Source of the DNA: Thermomicrobiales bacterium
Lineage (GTDB): Bacteria > Chloroflexota > Chloroflexia > Thermomicrobiales > UBA6265
Length of the DNA stretch: 14,139 nt
Assembly: GCA_020847015.1 (NCBI GenBank)
Contig: JADLCW010000273.1
Coordinates: forward strand, 1 to 14,139
Direction of reading: 5' to 3'
Shown: one piece after another, positions 6,404 through 12,890 of the stretch
Layout of the letters: every line of letters begins with the position of its first letter
Numbering within the stretch: the stretch's first letter is position 1
Position numbers and translations under genes: made by a program
The notes under the pieces: generated by a model
The model's input: only the letters and a program-made list of their open reading frames with translations
What the model was told of the DNA's origin: nothing
The model's database searches: none

Positions 6404-7525
6404 GTGTTCGATTTCTCCGATCTGCCGGTCATCGACAACCACTGCCACCCCTATCTGTTCGACGTGGACCCCGCGCGCTACAAACCGCTCGACTCCTTCG
6501 TCGGCGTGCCGGACGACGTGCCCGGTGGGCTGGAGCATCGCCACGCGATGCTCTACCAGCGCTGGGCCACCCGTGAGCTGGCGAAATTCCTCGGCTGCGA
6601 GCCGACGCCGGAATCAGTCGCAGCGGCCCGGGCGCGGGTGGGCGACGAGGGCGAGTACGTGCGCCGCCTGTTCGCCAGCGAAGGGGTGGAGGCGTTGGTC
6701 ATCGACACCGGCTACCCACAGCCGCCGGTCGACATGAGCGTGTTTCGCAGGCGCGTGCCGGTCACGCTCCACCCCGTCTACCGCATCGAGCCGCCGATCA
6801 AGGCGCTGCTGGATGAGCGAGTCGACTACGACGAGTTTGTGCGCCGCTTTGACGCGGGCGTGCGGCGCGCTATCCGCGAGGAGGGTTTCATCGCCGTCAA
6901 GTCGATCGTCGCCTACCGGACCGGGTTGGACATCGATCTCGCGCACGAATCGGAGGAGGCGGGGCGGAGCGGGCTGACTGCCGCGCTGGCCGAGCCGGAC
7001 CGGATGATGGCCAGTAAACCGTTGCGCGATCATCTGCTGCTGCGCACGCTGCGATTGTGCGGCGAACTCGGTGTTTCCTTCCACGTGCATACCGGCGTGG
7101 GCGATCCGGACATCGTGCTGGCTCGCTGCAACCCGGCGCTGCTGAACGAAGCGCTGAAGCAGCCGCGCTACCGCGACACGAACGTAGTGCTCATCCACTG
7201 CTACCCCTATATGGCGGAGGCGTCGTGGATGGCCGCGGCGCTGCCCAATGTCTGGATGGATCTTTCGGAAGGAGTGCCCTTCGCGGCGGCGGCGGCGGAT
7301 CGCATTTTCGAGACGGCGCTGGAACTGGCCCCGGTGAATCGCATCCTGTTCGGCTCCGATGCCTTCGCCGGTCCGGAACAGACGTGGCTGGGTGCGAAAC
7401 TGGCCAAGCAGGCGCTCGCCCGGGTGATGACGACGCTGCATCAGCGCGGACTGATCGAGGAGCCCGAGGGACGCGAGATCGCCGCCAAAATCCTGAGCGA
7501 CAATGCGCGAGCGATGTACGGATAG
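6404..7525 (+). CDS. Amidohydrolase-2 family protein, FluG/NodGS N-domain type
   Basis: A 373-residue metal-dependent TIM-barrel hydrolase. Metal-site residues appear in order: DNHCHP with His13 and His15 on strand 1, AVKSIVAYR with Lys166, FHVHTGVGD with His227 and His229, LIHCYPY with His265, and FGSDAF with Asp319. The helical stretch after strand 1 (EHRHAMLYQRWATRELAKFL) and the closing IAAKILSDNARAMYG are typical of the group found N-terminal to a GS-like domain in fungal FluG and plant NodGS proteins. Here it is a separate gene just downstream of the GS-like gene, so a joint pathway is likely, for instance hydrolysis of a gamma-glutamyl or amide product made by the ligase. The substrate is unknown. 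The GTG start at 6404 has GAAGGGAG 5-6 bases upstream. Cytoplasmic; no signal peptide or membrane segment. Confidence 0.88.
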   Translation: MFDFSDLPVIDNHCHPYLFDVDPARYKPLDSFVGVPDDVPGGLEHRHAMLYQRWATRELAKFLGCEPTPESVAAARARVGDEGEYVRRLFASEGVEALVIDTGYPQPPVDMSVFRRRVPVTLHPVYRIEPPIKALLDERVDYDEFVRRFDAGVRRAIREEGFIAVKSIVAYRTGLDIDLAHESEEAGRSGLTAALAEPDRMMASKPLRDHLLLRTLRLCGELGVSFHVHTGVGDPDIVLARCNPALLNEALKQPRYRDTNVVLIHCYPYMAEASWMAAALPNVWMDLSEGVPFAAAAADRIFETALELAPVNRILFGSDAFAGPEQTWLGAKLAKQALARVMTTLHQRGLIEEPEGREIAAKILSDNARAMYG

Positions 7526-7717
7526 ACAGGGGGCGAGTCAGGAGTCACAAGTAGAGGGCGGTAGGCCGCGTTCGCACCCAAGCGCATTGGTTGTTCGACC
7601 TGGCAACCCGTTCAGACTCGTGACGTTCGTATCGGCCTGCGCTCCGCCGCTCGGGTGCGTCCGTCCGATCCTGCGGCTTTCGCCCTGCGCCGAAACCTGA
7701 CAATTTCGGGTCTAGTG

Positions 7718-7746
7718 TTGCAGAACATGCGTTCGAAAGATAAAAT
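7718..7746 (+). promoter_or_regulatory. Promoter of the Rad52-like gene
   Basis: TTGCAG (7718-7723), a 17-base spacer and TAAAAT (7741-7746, five of six consensus bases) form a strong sigma-70-type promoter. Transcription should begin near 7753, leaving a leader of about 110 bases that includes the downstream repeat units. The spacer contains the LexA-like box. Confidence 0.7.
7722..7735. promoter_or_regulatory. LexA/DinR-type SOS box
   Basis: AGAACATGCGTTCG matches the Gram-positive SOS consensus CGAACRNRYGTTYG at 13 of 14 positions, with a perfect GAAC-N4-GTTC core (7723-7734). It lies between the -35 and -10 boxes of a good promoter, where LexA binding would exclude RNA polymerase. That the downstream gene looks like a DNA-annealing protein supports the reading. 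Confidence 0.7.
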
Positions 7747-7863
7747 GAAACCATCATGAGCCGCCAGTCATGGCCCGAGGCGCGGCTCGTGCGACTCTTC
7801 GGTTCCTCGGCTGGCGACTCATGGCTCGTCGCTTCTGACTCGTGACTCCGTTCGGAGGTCTCC

Positions 7864-8691
7864 ATGGACACCGATCAGACTCCAGGCGACGGCAACCTGG
7901 AATCGGCCGAGCAAGCGCTGACGCCGGAGAGCGGCGAGCGCGCCGCGAGCCGCTTCGACCCCACGCCCTACATGCGTCAGTTGCGCGGGCGTGGTGGGGG
8001 CGGCGAATACCTCGACGTGAAATGGCGGCTGTTGTGGCTGCGCCGCGAGCATCCCGACGCCGAGATCGTCACCGAGCACGTGCGCATCGAAGACTCCCTG
8101 GCCATCTTCAAGGCCACGGTCACCTTGCCTACCGGCGGCAAGGCCACCGGCTACGGCAGCGAGACCGCCGGCGATTTTGGGGATTTCATCGAGAAGGCGG
8201 AAACCAAGGCTATCGGCCGCGCACTCAACGCGCTCGGCTATGGCGCCCAATTCAGCGAGCGCGAGGACGAAGCGGAGCTGGCGCCCCCGCCCCGACCTGC
8301 CACGCCGGCGCGCCCGCGGCCCGCGGCGCCGGCGGCGCCCATCGATTTCGCCGCGAACCGGGGGCGTGGAACCACTGGGGCGGAGACCGGATCGGATGCT
8401 GAGTCGTCCGCGCGGCGCGGCGGGCCGGGACCGGCGACGCCGGCGGAGCCTCAGTTACGGGAAACCGAATCGGCGGCGGCCCCGGCCGCCCGGCGGCGAG
8501 CGGGGCAGGCCGGCGCGGCGGAAGCCGACGCCGAGATGGCGGACTACTCGTGGACCGCCTTTTGGCCATGGGCGCGCTCGCTCGGGTTGAACGGACCGAA
8601 ACCGGTTGAAACGCTGATCGGGCGGCCGACCGCCGGGTTGACCCCGGCCGAACTGCGCAATCTCATTCTCCAGGCGCGCGGGGAGGCGTAA
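7864..8691 (+). CDS. Rad52/DdrA-like candidate single-strand DNA annealing protein
   Basis: A 275-residue protein in three parts. Residues about 30-132 form a compact alpha/beta domain: YLDVKWRLLWLRREHPDAEI, then IFKATVTLPTGGKATGYGSE, then FGDFIEKAETKAIGRALNALGYG. The pattern of a beta-meander followed by a helix with K-A-E-T-K-A-I-G-R-A-L-x-x-L-G-Y-G resembles Rad52/DdrA-type annealing domains, where a similar helix and 'FGIG'-like turn occur. Residues 135-226 are a disordered, Pro/Ala/Arg/Gly-rich linker. Residues 228-272 (WTAFWPWARSLGLNG, then LTPAELRNLI) form a conserved-looking aromatic and helical tail, perhaps for protein contacts. The ATG at 7864 has GGAGG five bases upstream. The promoter carries an SOS box, which fits a role in DNA-damage repair. 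The fold call is from pattern recognition; a phage-type recombination mediator is the main alternative. Confidence 0.6.
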   Translation: MDTDQTPGDGNLESAEQALTPESGERAASRFDPTPYMRQLRGRGGGGEYLDVKWRLLWLRREHPDAEIVTEHVRIEDSLAIFKATVTLPTGGKATGYGSETAGDFGDFIEKAETKAIGRALNALGYGAQFSEREDEAELAPPPRPATPARPRPAAPAAPIDFAANRGRGTTGAETGSDAESSARRGGPGPATPAEPQLRETESAAAPAARRRAGQAGAAEADAEMADYSWTAFWPWARSLGLNGPKPVETLIGRPTAGLTPAELRNLILQARGEA

Positions 8692-8749
8692 CGACGCGGG
8701 CGGGCGTTCGGTGCGTGGTAAGGTTGAGAGACCCGATGCGTCCCGAACC

Positions 8750-8771
8750 TGCGGCGTTGCCGGACGCCGCA
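8750..8771 (+). other. Perfect 8-bp hairpin between the Rad52-like and phosphoesterase genes
   Basis: TGCGGCGT (8750-8757) and ACGCCGCA (8764-8771) enclose the loop TGCCGG. It is 58 bases after one stop and 25 bases before the next start. Without a T-run it may be an inefficient terminator, or a leader element of the phosphoesterase message if that starts at a possible extended -10 (TGGTAAGGT, 8716-8724). Confidence 0.35.
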
Positions 8772-8796
8772 ACCGCGTCGGTGTCTCAGGGCTTGC

Positions 8797-9492
8797 ATGA
8801 CCGAACCGATTCCGATTCTGGCCGTCTCCGACGAGGTGGATCCGCGCATCCATAGCGCCACCGTGCGCGACCGGCTGGGGCATGTGGCGATGGTGCTCGG
8901 CTGCGGTGATCTGCCCTCCGAGTATCTGGAATTTCTCGCCGACGCGCTCAACCGCCCCGTCTACTACGTGCTCGGCAACCATGCCGACGAATTGACGCGC
9001 GGCGGGGAGCGCGGTCGCGCCCGCGTGCCGATGGGAGCCACCGATCTCGGCGGACGAGTGCTCCGCCAGCCGGAAACGGGATTGATTCTGGCTGGCTTTC
9101 CGGGATCGCCCCGCTACGGCGATCGTGAGCCGGCCCAGTATGCCGAATGGGAAATCTGGCTGATGATGTTCCGGATGACGCCTCGGCTGTTGTGGAACCG
9201 GCTGCGCTACGGTCGCGCGCTCGATGTGCTGGTCACCCACGCCCCGCCTCGTCACGTCAACGACCGCGAGGATCGCGCCCACCGGGGGTTTCACGCGCTG
9301 CGCGTTTTTCTCAACTGGTTCCGCCCGACCTACCATCTGCACGGGCATATCCACCTCTACGATCGCTCATTGCCCTACGAACAGCAGTTCGGGCAGACCC
9401 GGGTGATCAACGTTTTTCCCTACCGGGTGTTGGAGGTGGAGCCGCGACGCGCCGCCCCGGCCTCCCGCGCGATCGAGGAGGGGACCGGGTGA
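8797..9492 (+). CDS. Calcineurin-like metallophosphoesterase
   Basis: A 231-residue cytoplasmic phosphoesterase of the calcineurin superfamily. Conserved metal-binding blocks appear in order: VSDEVDPRI (residues 10-18), GCGDLPSEYLEFL (Asp38), YVLGNHADE (Asn61, His62), LVTHAPPRHVND, and YHLHGHIHLYDRSLPYEQQ. The final GHxH and earlier GNH(A)D are diagnostic. The first block has SDE-x-D instead of the usual D-x-H, a variation seen in some bacterial relatives. The substrate cannot be told; members act on phosphomonoesters, cyclic nucleotides or nucleic acids. The ATG at 8797 has only a weak AGGGC upstream. The stop overlaps the GTG of the next gene (GTGA at 9489-9492), so the two are very probably co-translated. 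Confidence 0.87.
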   Translation: MTEPIPILAVSDEVDPRIHSATVRDRLGHVAMVLGCGDLPSEYLEFLADALNRPVYYVLGNHADELTRGGERGRARVPMGATDLGGRVLRQPETGLILAGFPGSPRYGDREPAQYAEWEIWLMMFRMTPRLLWNRLRYGRALDVLVTHAPPRHVNDREDRAHRGFHALRVFLNWFRPTYHLHGHIHLYDRSLPYEQQFGQTRVINVFPYRVLEVEPRRAAPASRAIEEGTG

Positions 9493-10424
9493 GCGGTGGT
9501 TTCGACGAGCGGGTGCGCACGGATTTCGAACGCGCGCGCCAGCGTGCCTTTCTTCACGATCTCGTCTCCGTGTTCGCCCGCCGGCCCAACGATCTGATTC
9601 CGTACCATGCCGTGCGCCAACGCGTGGCCCCCGAAGCGGAGAGCTACCGCGGTTTGCAAACCGTTCGGATCGATCAGATCATCGGCAGCATGGATCGCTT
9701 TCAGGATTTCGATCGCGCCTTTCTGCCGCGCAAGCGCTTCATCGCCGGCCGCTGGCAAAATGTCGACCGCGCCTACTACGCCGACATCCAGTTGCCGCCG
9801 ATCCAGCTTTACAAAGTCGGCGATGTCTATTTCGTGAAAGATGGCAACCATCGCGTGTCGGTCGCTCGCGAGAAGGGTCAGGAATTCATTGACGCCGAGG
9901 TGATCGAGGGGCACATCCGGGCGCCCATCGACGCCGCCATGCGATCGGATGAACTGCTGTTGCAGGCCGAGTATGCTGAATTCCTGCGCCGCACCGATCT
10001 CGACCGGCTGCACCCGGAGCACGACATTCGCCCCACCGCGCTCGGTCGCTACGACGAAATCTGGGCGCATATCGAGGGACACCGCGGCGGGCTGGAAGCG
10101 ATTCGCCATCAGCCGGTCAGCGTGGCCGAGGCGGTCGACGACTGGTACACCTACATCTACCAGCCCATCGTCGAGGTGGCGCGCGAGCGCGGCGTCACCG
10201 AGCGCTTTCCCAACCGCACCGAGGCCGACATCTACCTGTGGGTGATTCGCCATCGCTGGGAGCTGGAGCGCCAGCTTGGGCACGACATTGGCCCGGCCCC
10301 CGCCGCCGAAGACTACGCCGACCAGGTCGGAGCCGGGTCCGGCTGGCGCACTCGACTGGCCGCCTGGCTGGACGATGTGCTGCCCTGGACGCCAGGACGC
10401 AACGGTCGCGGCGCCCGCGACTGA
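9489..10424 (+). CDS. Conserved protein with ParB/sulfiredoxin-like DGNHR motif
   Basis: A 311-residue soluble protein. Residues about 55-140 look like a ParB/sulfiredoxin-type domain: QTVRIDQIIGSMDRF near the start, LPPIQLYKVGDVYFVKDGNH around 102-121, and the signature DGNHRVSVAREKGQ (118-131), comparable with the G-x-H-R-x-x-A nucleotide-binding motif of ParB and Srx proteins. The C-terminal half is mostly helical (RTDLDRLHPEHDIRPTALGR, DDWYTYIYQPIVEVARERG, RTEADIYLWVIRHRWELE), a pattern I associate with uncharacterised Chloroflexota and actinobacterial proteins; I cannot assign a function. The GTG at 9489 is chosen because GAGGAGGGG (9475-9483) precedes it and it overlaps the phosphoesterase stop by four bases. 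The longer upstream frame reads through that gene and is not coding. There is no helix-turn-helix that I can point to with confidence. Confidence 0.75.
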   Translation: MSGGFDERVRTDFERARQRAFLHDLVSVFARRPNDLIPYHAVRQRVAPEAESYRGLQTVRIDQIIGSMDRFQDFDRAFLPRKRFIAGRWQNVDRAYYADIQLPPIQLYKVGDVYFVKDGNHRVSVAREKGQEFIDAEVIEGHIRAPIDAAMRSDELLLQAEYAEFLRRTDLDRLHPEHDIRPTALGRYDEIWAHIEGHRGGLEAIRHQPVSVAEAVDDWYTYIYQPIVEVARERGVTERFPNRTEADIYLWVIRHRWELERQLGHDIGPAPAAEDYADQVGAGSGWRTRLAAWLDDVLPWTPGRNGRGARD

Positions 10425-10430
10425 CGCGAC

Positions 10431-10447
10431 AGCGCCCGGTTGGCGCT
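10431..10447 (+). terminator. Short hairpin after the phosphoesterase/DGNHR operon
   Basis: AGCGCC (10431-10436) pairs perfectly with GGCGCT (10442-10447) around the loop CGGTT, seven bases after the stop. It lacks a T-run. Position favours a terminator; sequence alone does not prove it. Confidence 0.35.
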
Positions 10448-10513
10448 CCTCGCCAAAGACGCCCCCCGCGGCGCTCGCTCGCGGCGGAACCTGCGCCACA
10501 TTGACACAAACCA

Positions 10514-10519
10514 TAGAAT
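10514..10519 (+). promoter_or_regulatory. Possible -10 box for mscL
   Basis: TAGAAT matches five of six consensus bases and lies 91 bases before the mscL start. There is no good -35 at the proper distance: a perfect TTGACA (10501-10506) is only seven bases upstream, too close to act with it. Weak call. Confidence 0.25.
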
Positions 10520-10610
10520 GGGGATGCGGCGCGCCGCGGCGGATCGGGCATCCGCGGCGATGGAGCCAGCAGGGCGGTCGCCGCGCGTGGGGAATGGGGA
10601 GGATGCGGCC

Positions 10611-11018
10611 ATGCTCAAGGAATTCCGCGAGTTCGTGCTCCGGGGCAACGTGATCGACCTGGCGGTCGCGGTGGTCGTCGGGGCGGCGTTCACCGCCATC
10701 ATCACCTCGTTCGTCGACAACATCATCAACCCGATCATCGCCTCTATCGGAGGGGAGCCAGACTTTTCCGCCTACACGATCGGGGCGATCCAGATCGGCA
10801 ACTTCATCAACTCAGTGATCGCCTTCCTGATCACCGCGTTAGTGCTCTTCTTCATCTTCGTCAAACCAGTGAACGCGATGATGGCGCGCTTCCATCCGGC
10901 CGAGACGGCGATCGCCACCGCGCAGTGCCCGGTGTGCCTGACCGAGATTCCGGTCGGCGCCAAGCGCTGCCCGAATTGCACCACGGTGCTGCTGCCGGAG
11001 CCGGAGATCCCCGTCTGA
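10611..11018 (+). CDS. mscL: Large-conductance mechanosensitive channel with C-terminal zinc-ribbon-like motif
   Basis: MscL is a homopentameric inner-membrane channel that opens under high membrane tension and releases solutes during osmotic downshock. The 135 residues start MLKEFREFVLRGNVIDLAVA, the amphipathic N-helix and gate-lining first membrane helix (about 12-45, with VVVGAAFTAIITSFVDNIINP). A short periplasmic loop (about 48-60) follows, then the second membrane helix (about 64-88, ending VKPVNAMMARF). The cytoplasmic tail is unusual: instead of the normal charged helical bundle it has CPVC (106-109) and CPNC (120-123), a rubredoxin/zinc-ribbon knuckle. The ATG at 10611 has GGGGAGG eight bases upstream; the frame is open further 5' but the family N-terminus begins here. 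A hairpin terminator follows 23 bases after the stop, so it is probably a single-gene unit. Confidence 0.95.
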   Translation: MLKEFREFVLRGNVIDLAVAVVVGAAFTAIITSFVDNIINPIIASIGGEPDFSAYTIGAIQIGNFINSVIAFLITALVLFFIFVKPVNAMMARFHPAETAIATAQCPVCLTEIPVGAKRCPNCTTVLLPEPEIPV

Positions 11019-11041
11019 GCCGGCGCGACTGCGCGAAACCC

Positions 11042-11083
11042 GAGGTCCGGTTCGCCAGGAGCGGCGATCCGGACCTCCGTTTT
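11042..11083 (+). terminator. Rho-independent terminator of mscL
   Basis: GAGGTCCGG (11042-11050) pairs perfectly with CCGGACCTC (11069-11077). Within the loop TCGCC (11052-11056) pairs with GGCGA (11063-11067), extending the stem to 14 pairs with one mismatch. CG and then TTTT (11080-11083) follow. It insulates the heat-shock promoter just downstream. Confidence 0.75.
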
Positions 11084-11118
11084 GGCGTGGCCAGCCATTC
11101 AGGTGGACGTTGCCAACC

Positions 11119-11148
11119 TTGACATGAAGTGTGCAGCCTTGGTATGCT
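11119..11148 (+). promoter_or_regulatory. Heat-shock operon promoter (hrcA-grpE-dnaK)
   Basis: Perfect TTGACA (11119-11124), an 18-base spacer and TATGCT (11143-11148). The expected start near 11155 abuts the CIRCE element, the standard arrangement for HrcA repression of a vegetative promoter. Confidence 0.75.
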
Positions 11149-11155
11149 GACATCG

Positions 11156-11182
11156 TTAGCACTGTCGACCGGAGAGTGCTAA
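11156..11182. promoter_or_regulatory. CIRCE operator, HrcA binding site
   Basis: TTAGCACTG (11156-11164), nine bases, GAGTGCTAA (11174-11182). This matches the CIRCE consensus TTAGCACTC-N9-GAGTGCTAA at 17 of 18 arm positions; the one difference is the last base of the left arm. HrcA bound here blocks initiation, and the copy in the mRNA can fold into a stem just before the ribosome-binding site. Confidence 0.95.
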
Positions 11183-11194
11183 CGGGAGGACAGG

Positions 11195-12253
11195 ATGACG
11201 GATGAACGAGAGATCCAACCCGCGGAGCGGCCGCTCACCAAGCGGCAGCGGGCCATCCTGCGTCTGATCGTTCAGGAATACGTCGCCTCCGGTCGCGCCG
11301 TCGGCTCCAAGACACTGGTGGAACGGTATCGGGTCGGGTATTCCCCGGCCACAATCCGCAACGAGATGGCCGATCTGGAGGCGGCCGGCTACCTCGCCTC
11401 CCTGCACACCTCCGGCGGCCGCGTGCCGACCGACCGCGGCTACCGCTTTTTCGTCCATCACCTGATGGGCGACGTGGAGTTGTCCTCCACCGATCAGATC
11501 ATGATCCGCCATCAGTTTCGGCAGGTGGAAGTGCATCTCGACCAGTGGATGGAGTTGGCTGCCGCCGTGCTGGCTGGCGCCGCTGGCAACGTCTCGGTAG
11601 TCACCGCGCCCCGCCTGCCCACGGCGCGCTTGCGCCATGTCGAGTTGATTGCGCTGCAACCTCGACTGGGGTTGCTCATTCTCGTCACTGCTGAAGGTTC
11701 CGTGCGCCAGATCATGGTGCACTGGCCGGAGGATGTCGAGCAGGAGACGCTCAGCCCGCTGGCCGACGCGCTGGCGCAGGATCTGCGCGGGCTGTCGGCC
11801 GACGACGTGACCGCGCGCCGTGCCGGCACGAGTGGATTGGCGCGATTCGTGCTTGAGCAGGTGGAGCACGCCCTGCGCGGGCAGGACGCCGCCGAGCGGA
11901 CGGAAGTCCGCCATTCCGGGCTGGAGCACATGCTGGCGCAGCCGGAGTTCGCAGGGGCGGCCGGCGACGCGCAGCAGCTCCTGGGGCTGCTGCGCGGCGG
12001 CGGCTTCCTGAGCGCGATGCTGCCGAGTCTGGAGGCGAGTCCCGACGTGCAGGTGTTCATCGGCGACGAAAACCCGGCCGGCGAACTGCGGCGGTTCGGA
12101 GTGGTGGTTTCCACCTACGGCGTCGACGGCGAGGTGGCCGGTGTGCTCGGCGTGGTCGGACCGACCCGCATGGCCTACGGCCGCAGCATCTCCTCGGTCC
12201 GCTACATGGCGCGGCTGATGAGCGACCTGATGGCCGATTTGTACAGTGCGTAG
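11195..12253 (+). CDS. hrcA: Heat-inducible transcription repressor HrcA
   Basis: HrcA dimers bind CIRCE and repress class I heat-shock genes; GroEL typically keeps HrcA active, so misfolded proteins relieve repression. The 352 residues begin with a winged-helix domain (about 10-85): LTKRQRAILRLIVQEYVASG, SKTLVERYRVGYSPATIRNE and MADLEAAGYLASLHTSGGRV, followed by PTDRGYRFFV, all HrcA hallmarks. A GAF-like dimerisation domain follows, ending FGVVVSTYGVDGEVAGVLGV then GPTRMAYGRSISSVRYMARL, the standard C-terminus. Length is normal. The ATG at 11195 has GGGAGGA (11184-11190) four bases upstream, immediately after CIRCE, so it autoregulates. grpE starts 47 bases after its stop; a small GGGCG/CGCCC hairpin (12262-12275) lies between them and might adjust downstream expression. 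Confidence 0.97.
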   Translation: MTDEREIQPAERPLTKRQRAILRLIVQEYVASGRAVGSKTLVERYRVGYSPATIRNEMADLEAAGYLASLHTSGGRVPTDRGYRFFVHHLMGDVELSSTDQIMIRHQFRQVEVHLDQWMELAAAVLAGAAGNVSVVTAPRLPTARLRHVELIALQPRLGLLILVTAEGSVRQIMVHWPEDVEQETLSPLADALAQDLRGLSADDVTARRAGTSGLARFVLEQVEHALRGQDAAERTEVRHSGLEHMLAQPEFAGAAGDAQQLLGLLRGGGFLSAMLPSLEASPDVQVFIGDENPAGELRRFGVVVSTYGVDGEVAGVLGVVGPTRMAYGRSISSVRYMARLMSDLMADLYSA

Positions 12254-12300
12254 CCCGGGACGGGCGTCCACGCCCCGGCGGGCCGCGGAAAGGGGATGAC

Positions 12301-12822
12301 GTGACCGAGAACCAGACGGACACGGCCGCGGCGGCCGGCAACGGAGCAGCGCCGGACGACGGGCAAACGGTCGATGTGGCGGCGCTGGTGGCGGAGCGCG
12401 ATGCGCTGCTCGACCAACTTCAGCGCGCCCGAGCCGACTATGCCAACCTGAGGCGGCGCAGCGAGCAGGAGTTCGAGCGGGCGCGCGAAGCAGCCGTCGA
12501 GCGCGTGCTGCGCGAGTTGCTGCCGGTGCTGGATGACTTGCAGGATGGATTGGCCAAAATCCAGATCGACGAGACCAATCGCAGCATCGTCGAGGGGATG
12601 CGGCTGGTGGAGCAAAAGTTTCTGAGCAGTCTGAAGCGGCTGGGGGTTGTCCCGGTGGAGGCGCTCGGACAACCCTTCGATCACACGCTGCACGATGCGG
12701 TCGACCACGATGTGGCCGGCGGCAATACGGTGGCGGCAGTCTACCGACCCGGCTACCGACTTGGCGACGAGTTGCTGCGGCCGGCGATGGTGAAGGTCGG
12801 GCCGGCGTCTCCCCCCGCATAA
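12301..12822 (+). CDS. grpE: Nucleotide exchange factor GrpE
   Basis: GrpE dimers release ADP from DnaK and so reset the Hsp70 cycle; in E. coli the long helix also acts as a thermosensor. The 173 residues have a disordered acidic/Ala-rich N-terminus (1-24), a long coiled-coil helix (about 25-80, VAALVAERDALLDQLQRARA, DYANLRRRSEQEFERAREAA), a short helical bundle (LLPVLDDLQDGLAKI, EGMRLVEQKFLSSLKRLGV) and the beta-wing with the GrpE signature ALGQPFDHTLHDAV then VYRPGYRLGDELLRPAMVKV. Length is on the short side of normal. The GTG at 12301 follows AAAGGGGA; an ATG at 12296 is out of frame. It lies between hrcA and dnaK in one operon, 68 bases before dnaK. Confidence 0.96.
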   Translation: MTENQTDTAAAAGNGAAPDDGQTVDVAALVAERDALLDQLQRARADYANLRRRSEQEFERAREAAVERVLRELLPVLDDLQDGLAKIQIDETNRSIVEGMRLVEQKFLSSLKRLGVVPVEALGQPFDHTLHDAVDHDVAGGNTVAAVYRPGYRLGDELLRPAMVKVGPASPPA

Positions 12823-12890
12823 GCGAGCGCCCGTACGCGATGCAACCACGGAATCAGGCACGCACGACGATTCGAGGAGGATTTCGGACC

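Larger units (their letters stand above)
7535..7848. repeat. Inverted GAGTCA-type repeats bracketing the 7526-7863 intergenic region
   Basis: GAGTCAGGAGTCACAAG (7535-7551) and CTTCTGACTCGTGACTC (7832-7848) are inverted copies agreeing at 15 of 17 positions. Between them, GACTCGTGAC recurs at 7615-7624, and CCGAAA/TTTCGG (7690-7695, 7704-7709) forms a small hairpin. Degenerate GACTC units cluster at 7790-7850. The 338-base gap contains no convincing gene; besides repeats it holds the promoter and LexA-like box of the next gene. Confidence 0.55.

Noticed and set aside
7526..7863. CRISPR array or tRNA in the repeat-rich gap
   Set aside because: Repeat units are short, degenerate and irregularly spaced, and no cloverleaf or T-loop consensus is visible.
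7545..7871. 108-codon minus-strand frame in the repeat-rich gap
   Set aside because: Its N-terminus (SHESEATSHESPAEE) is just translated GACTC-type repeats, and it overlaps the start of the Rad52-like gene and its promoter.
9420..10514. Long minus-strand frame opposite the DGNHR protein
   Set aside because: Antisense to a gene with a proper ribosome-binding site, coupled start and a conserved motif.
11156..12820. 554-codon minus-strand frame opposite hrcA and grpE
   Set aside because: It covers two certain genes and the CIRCE element in antisense.
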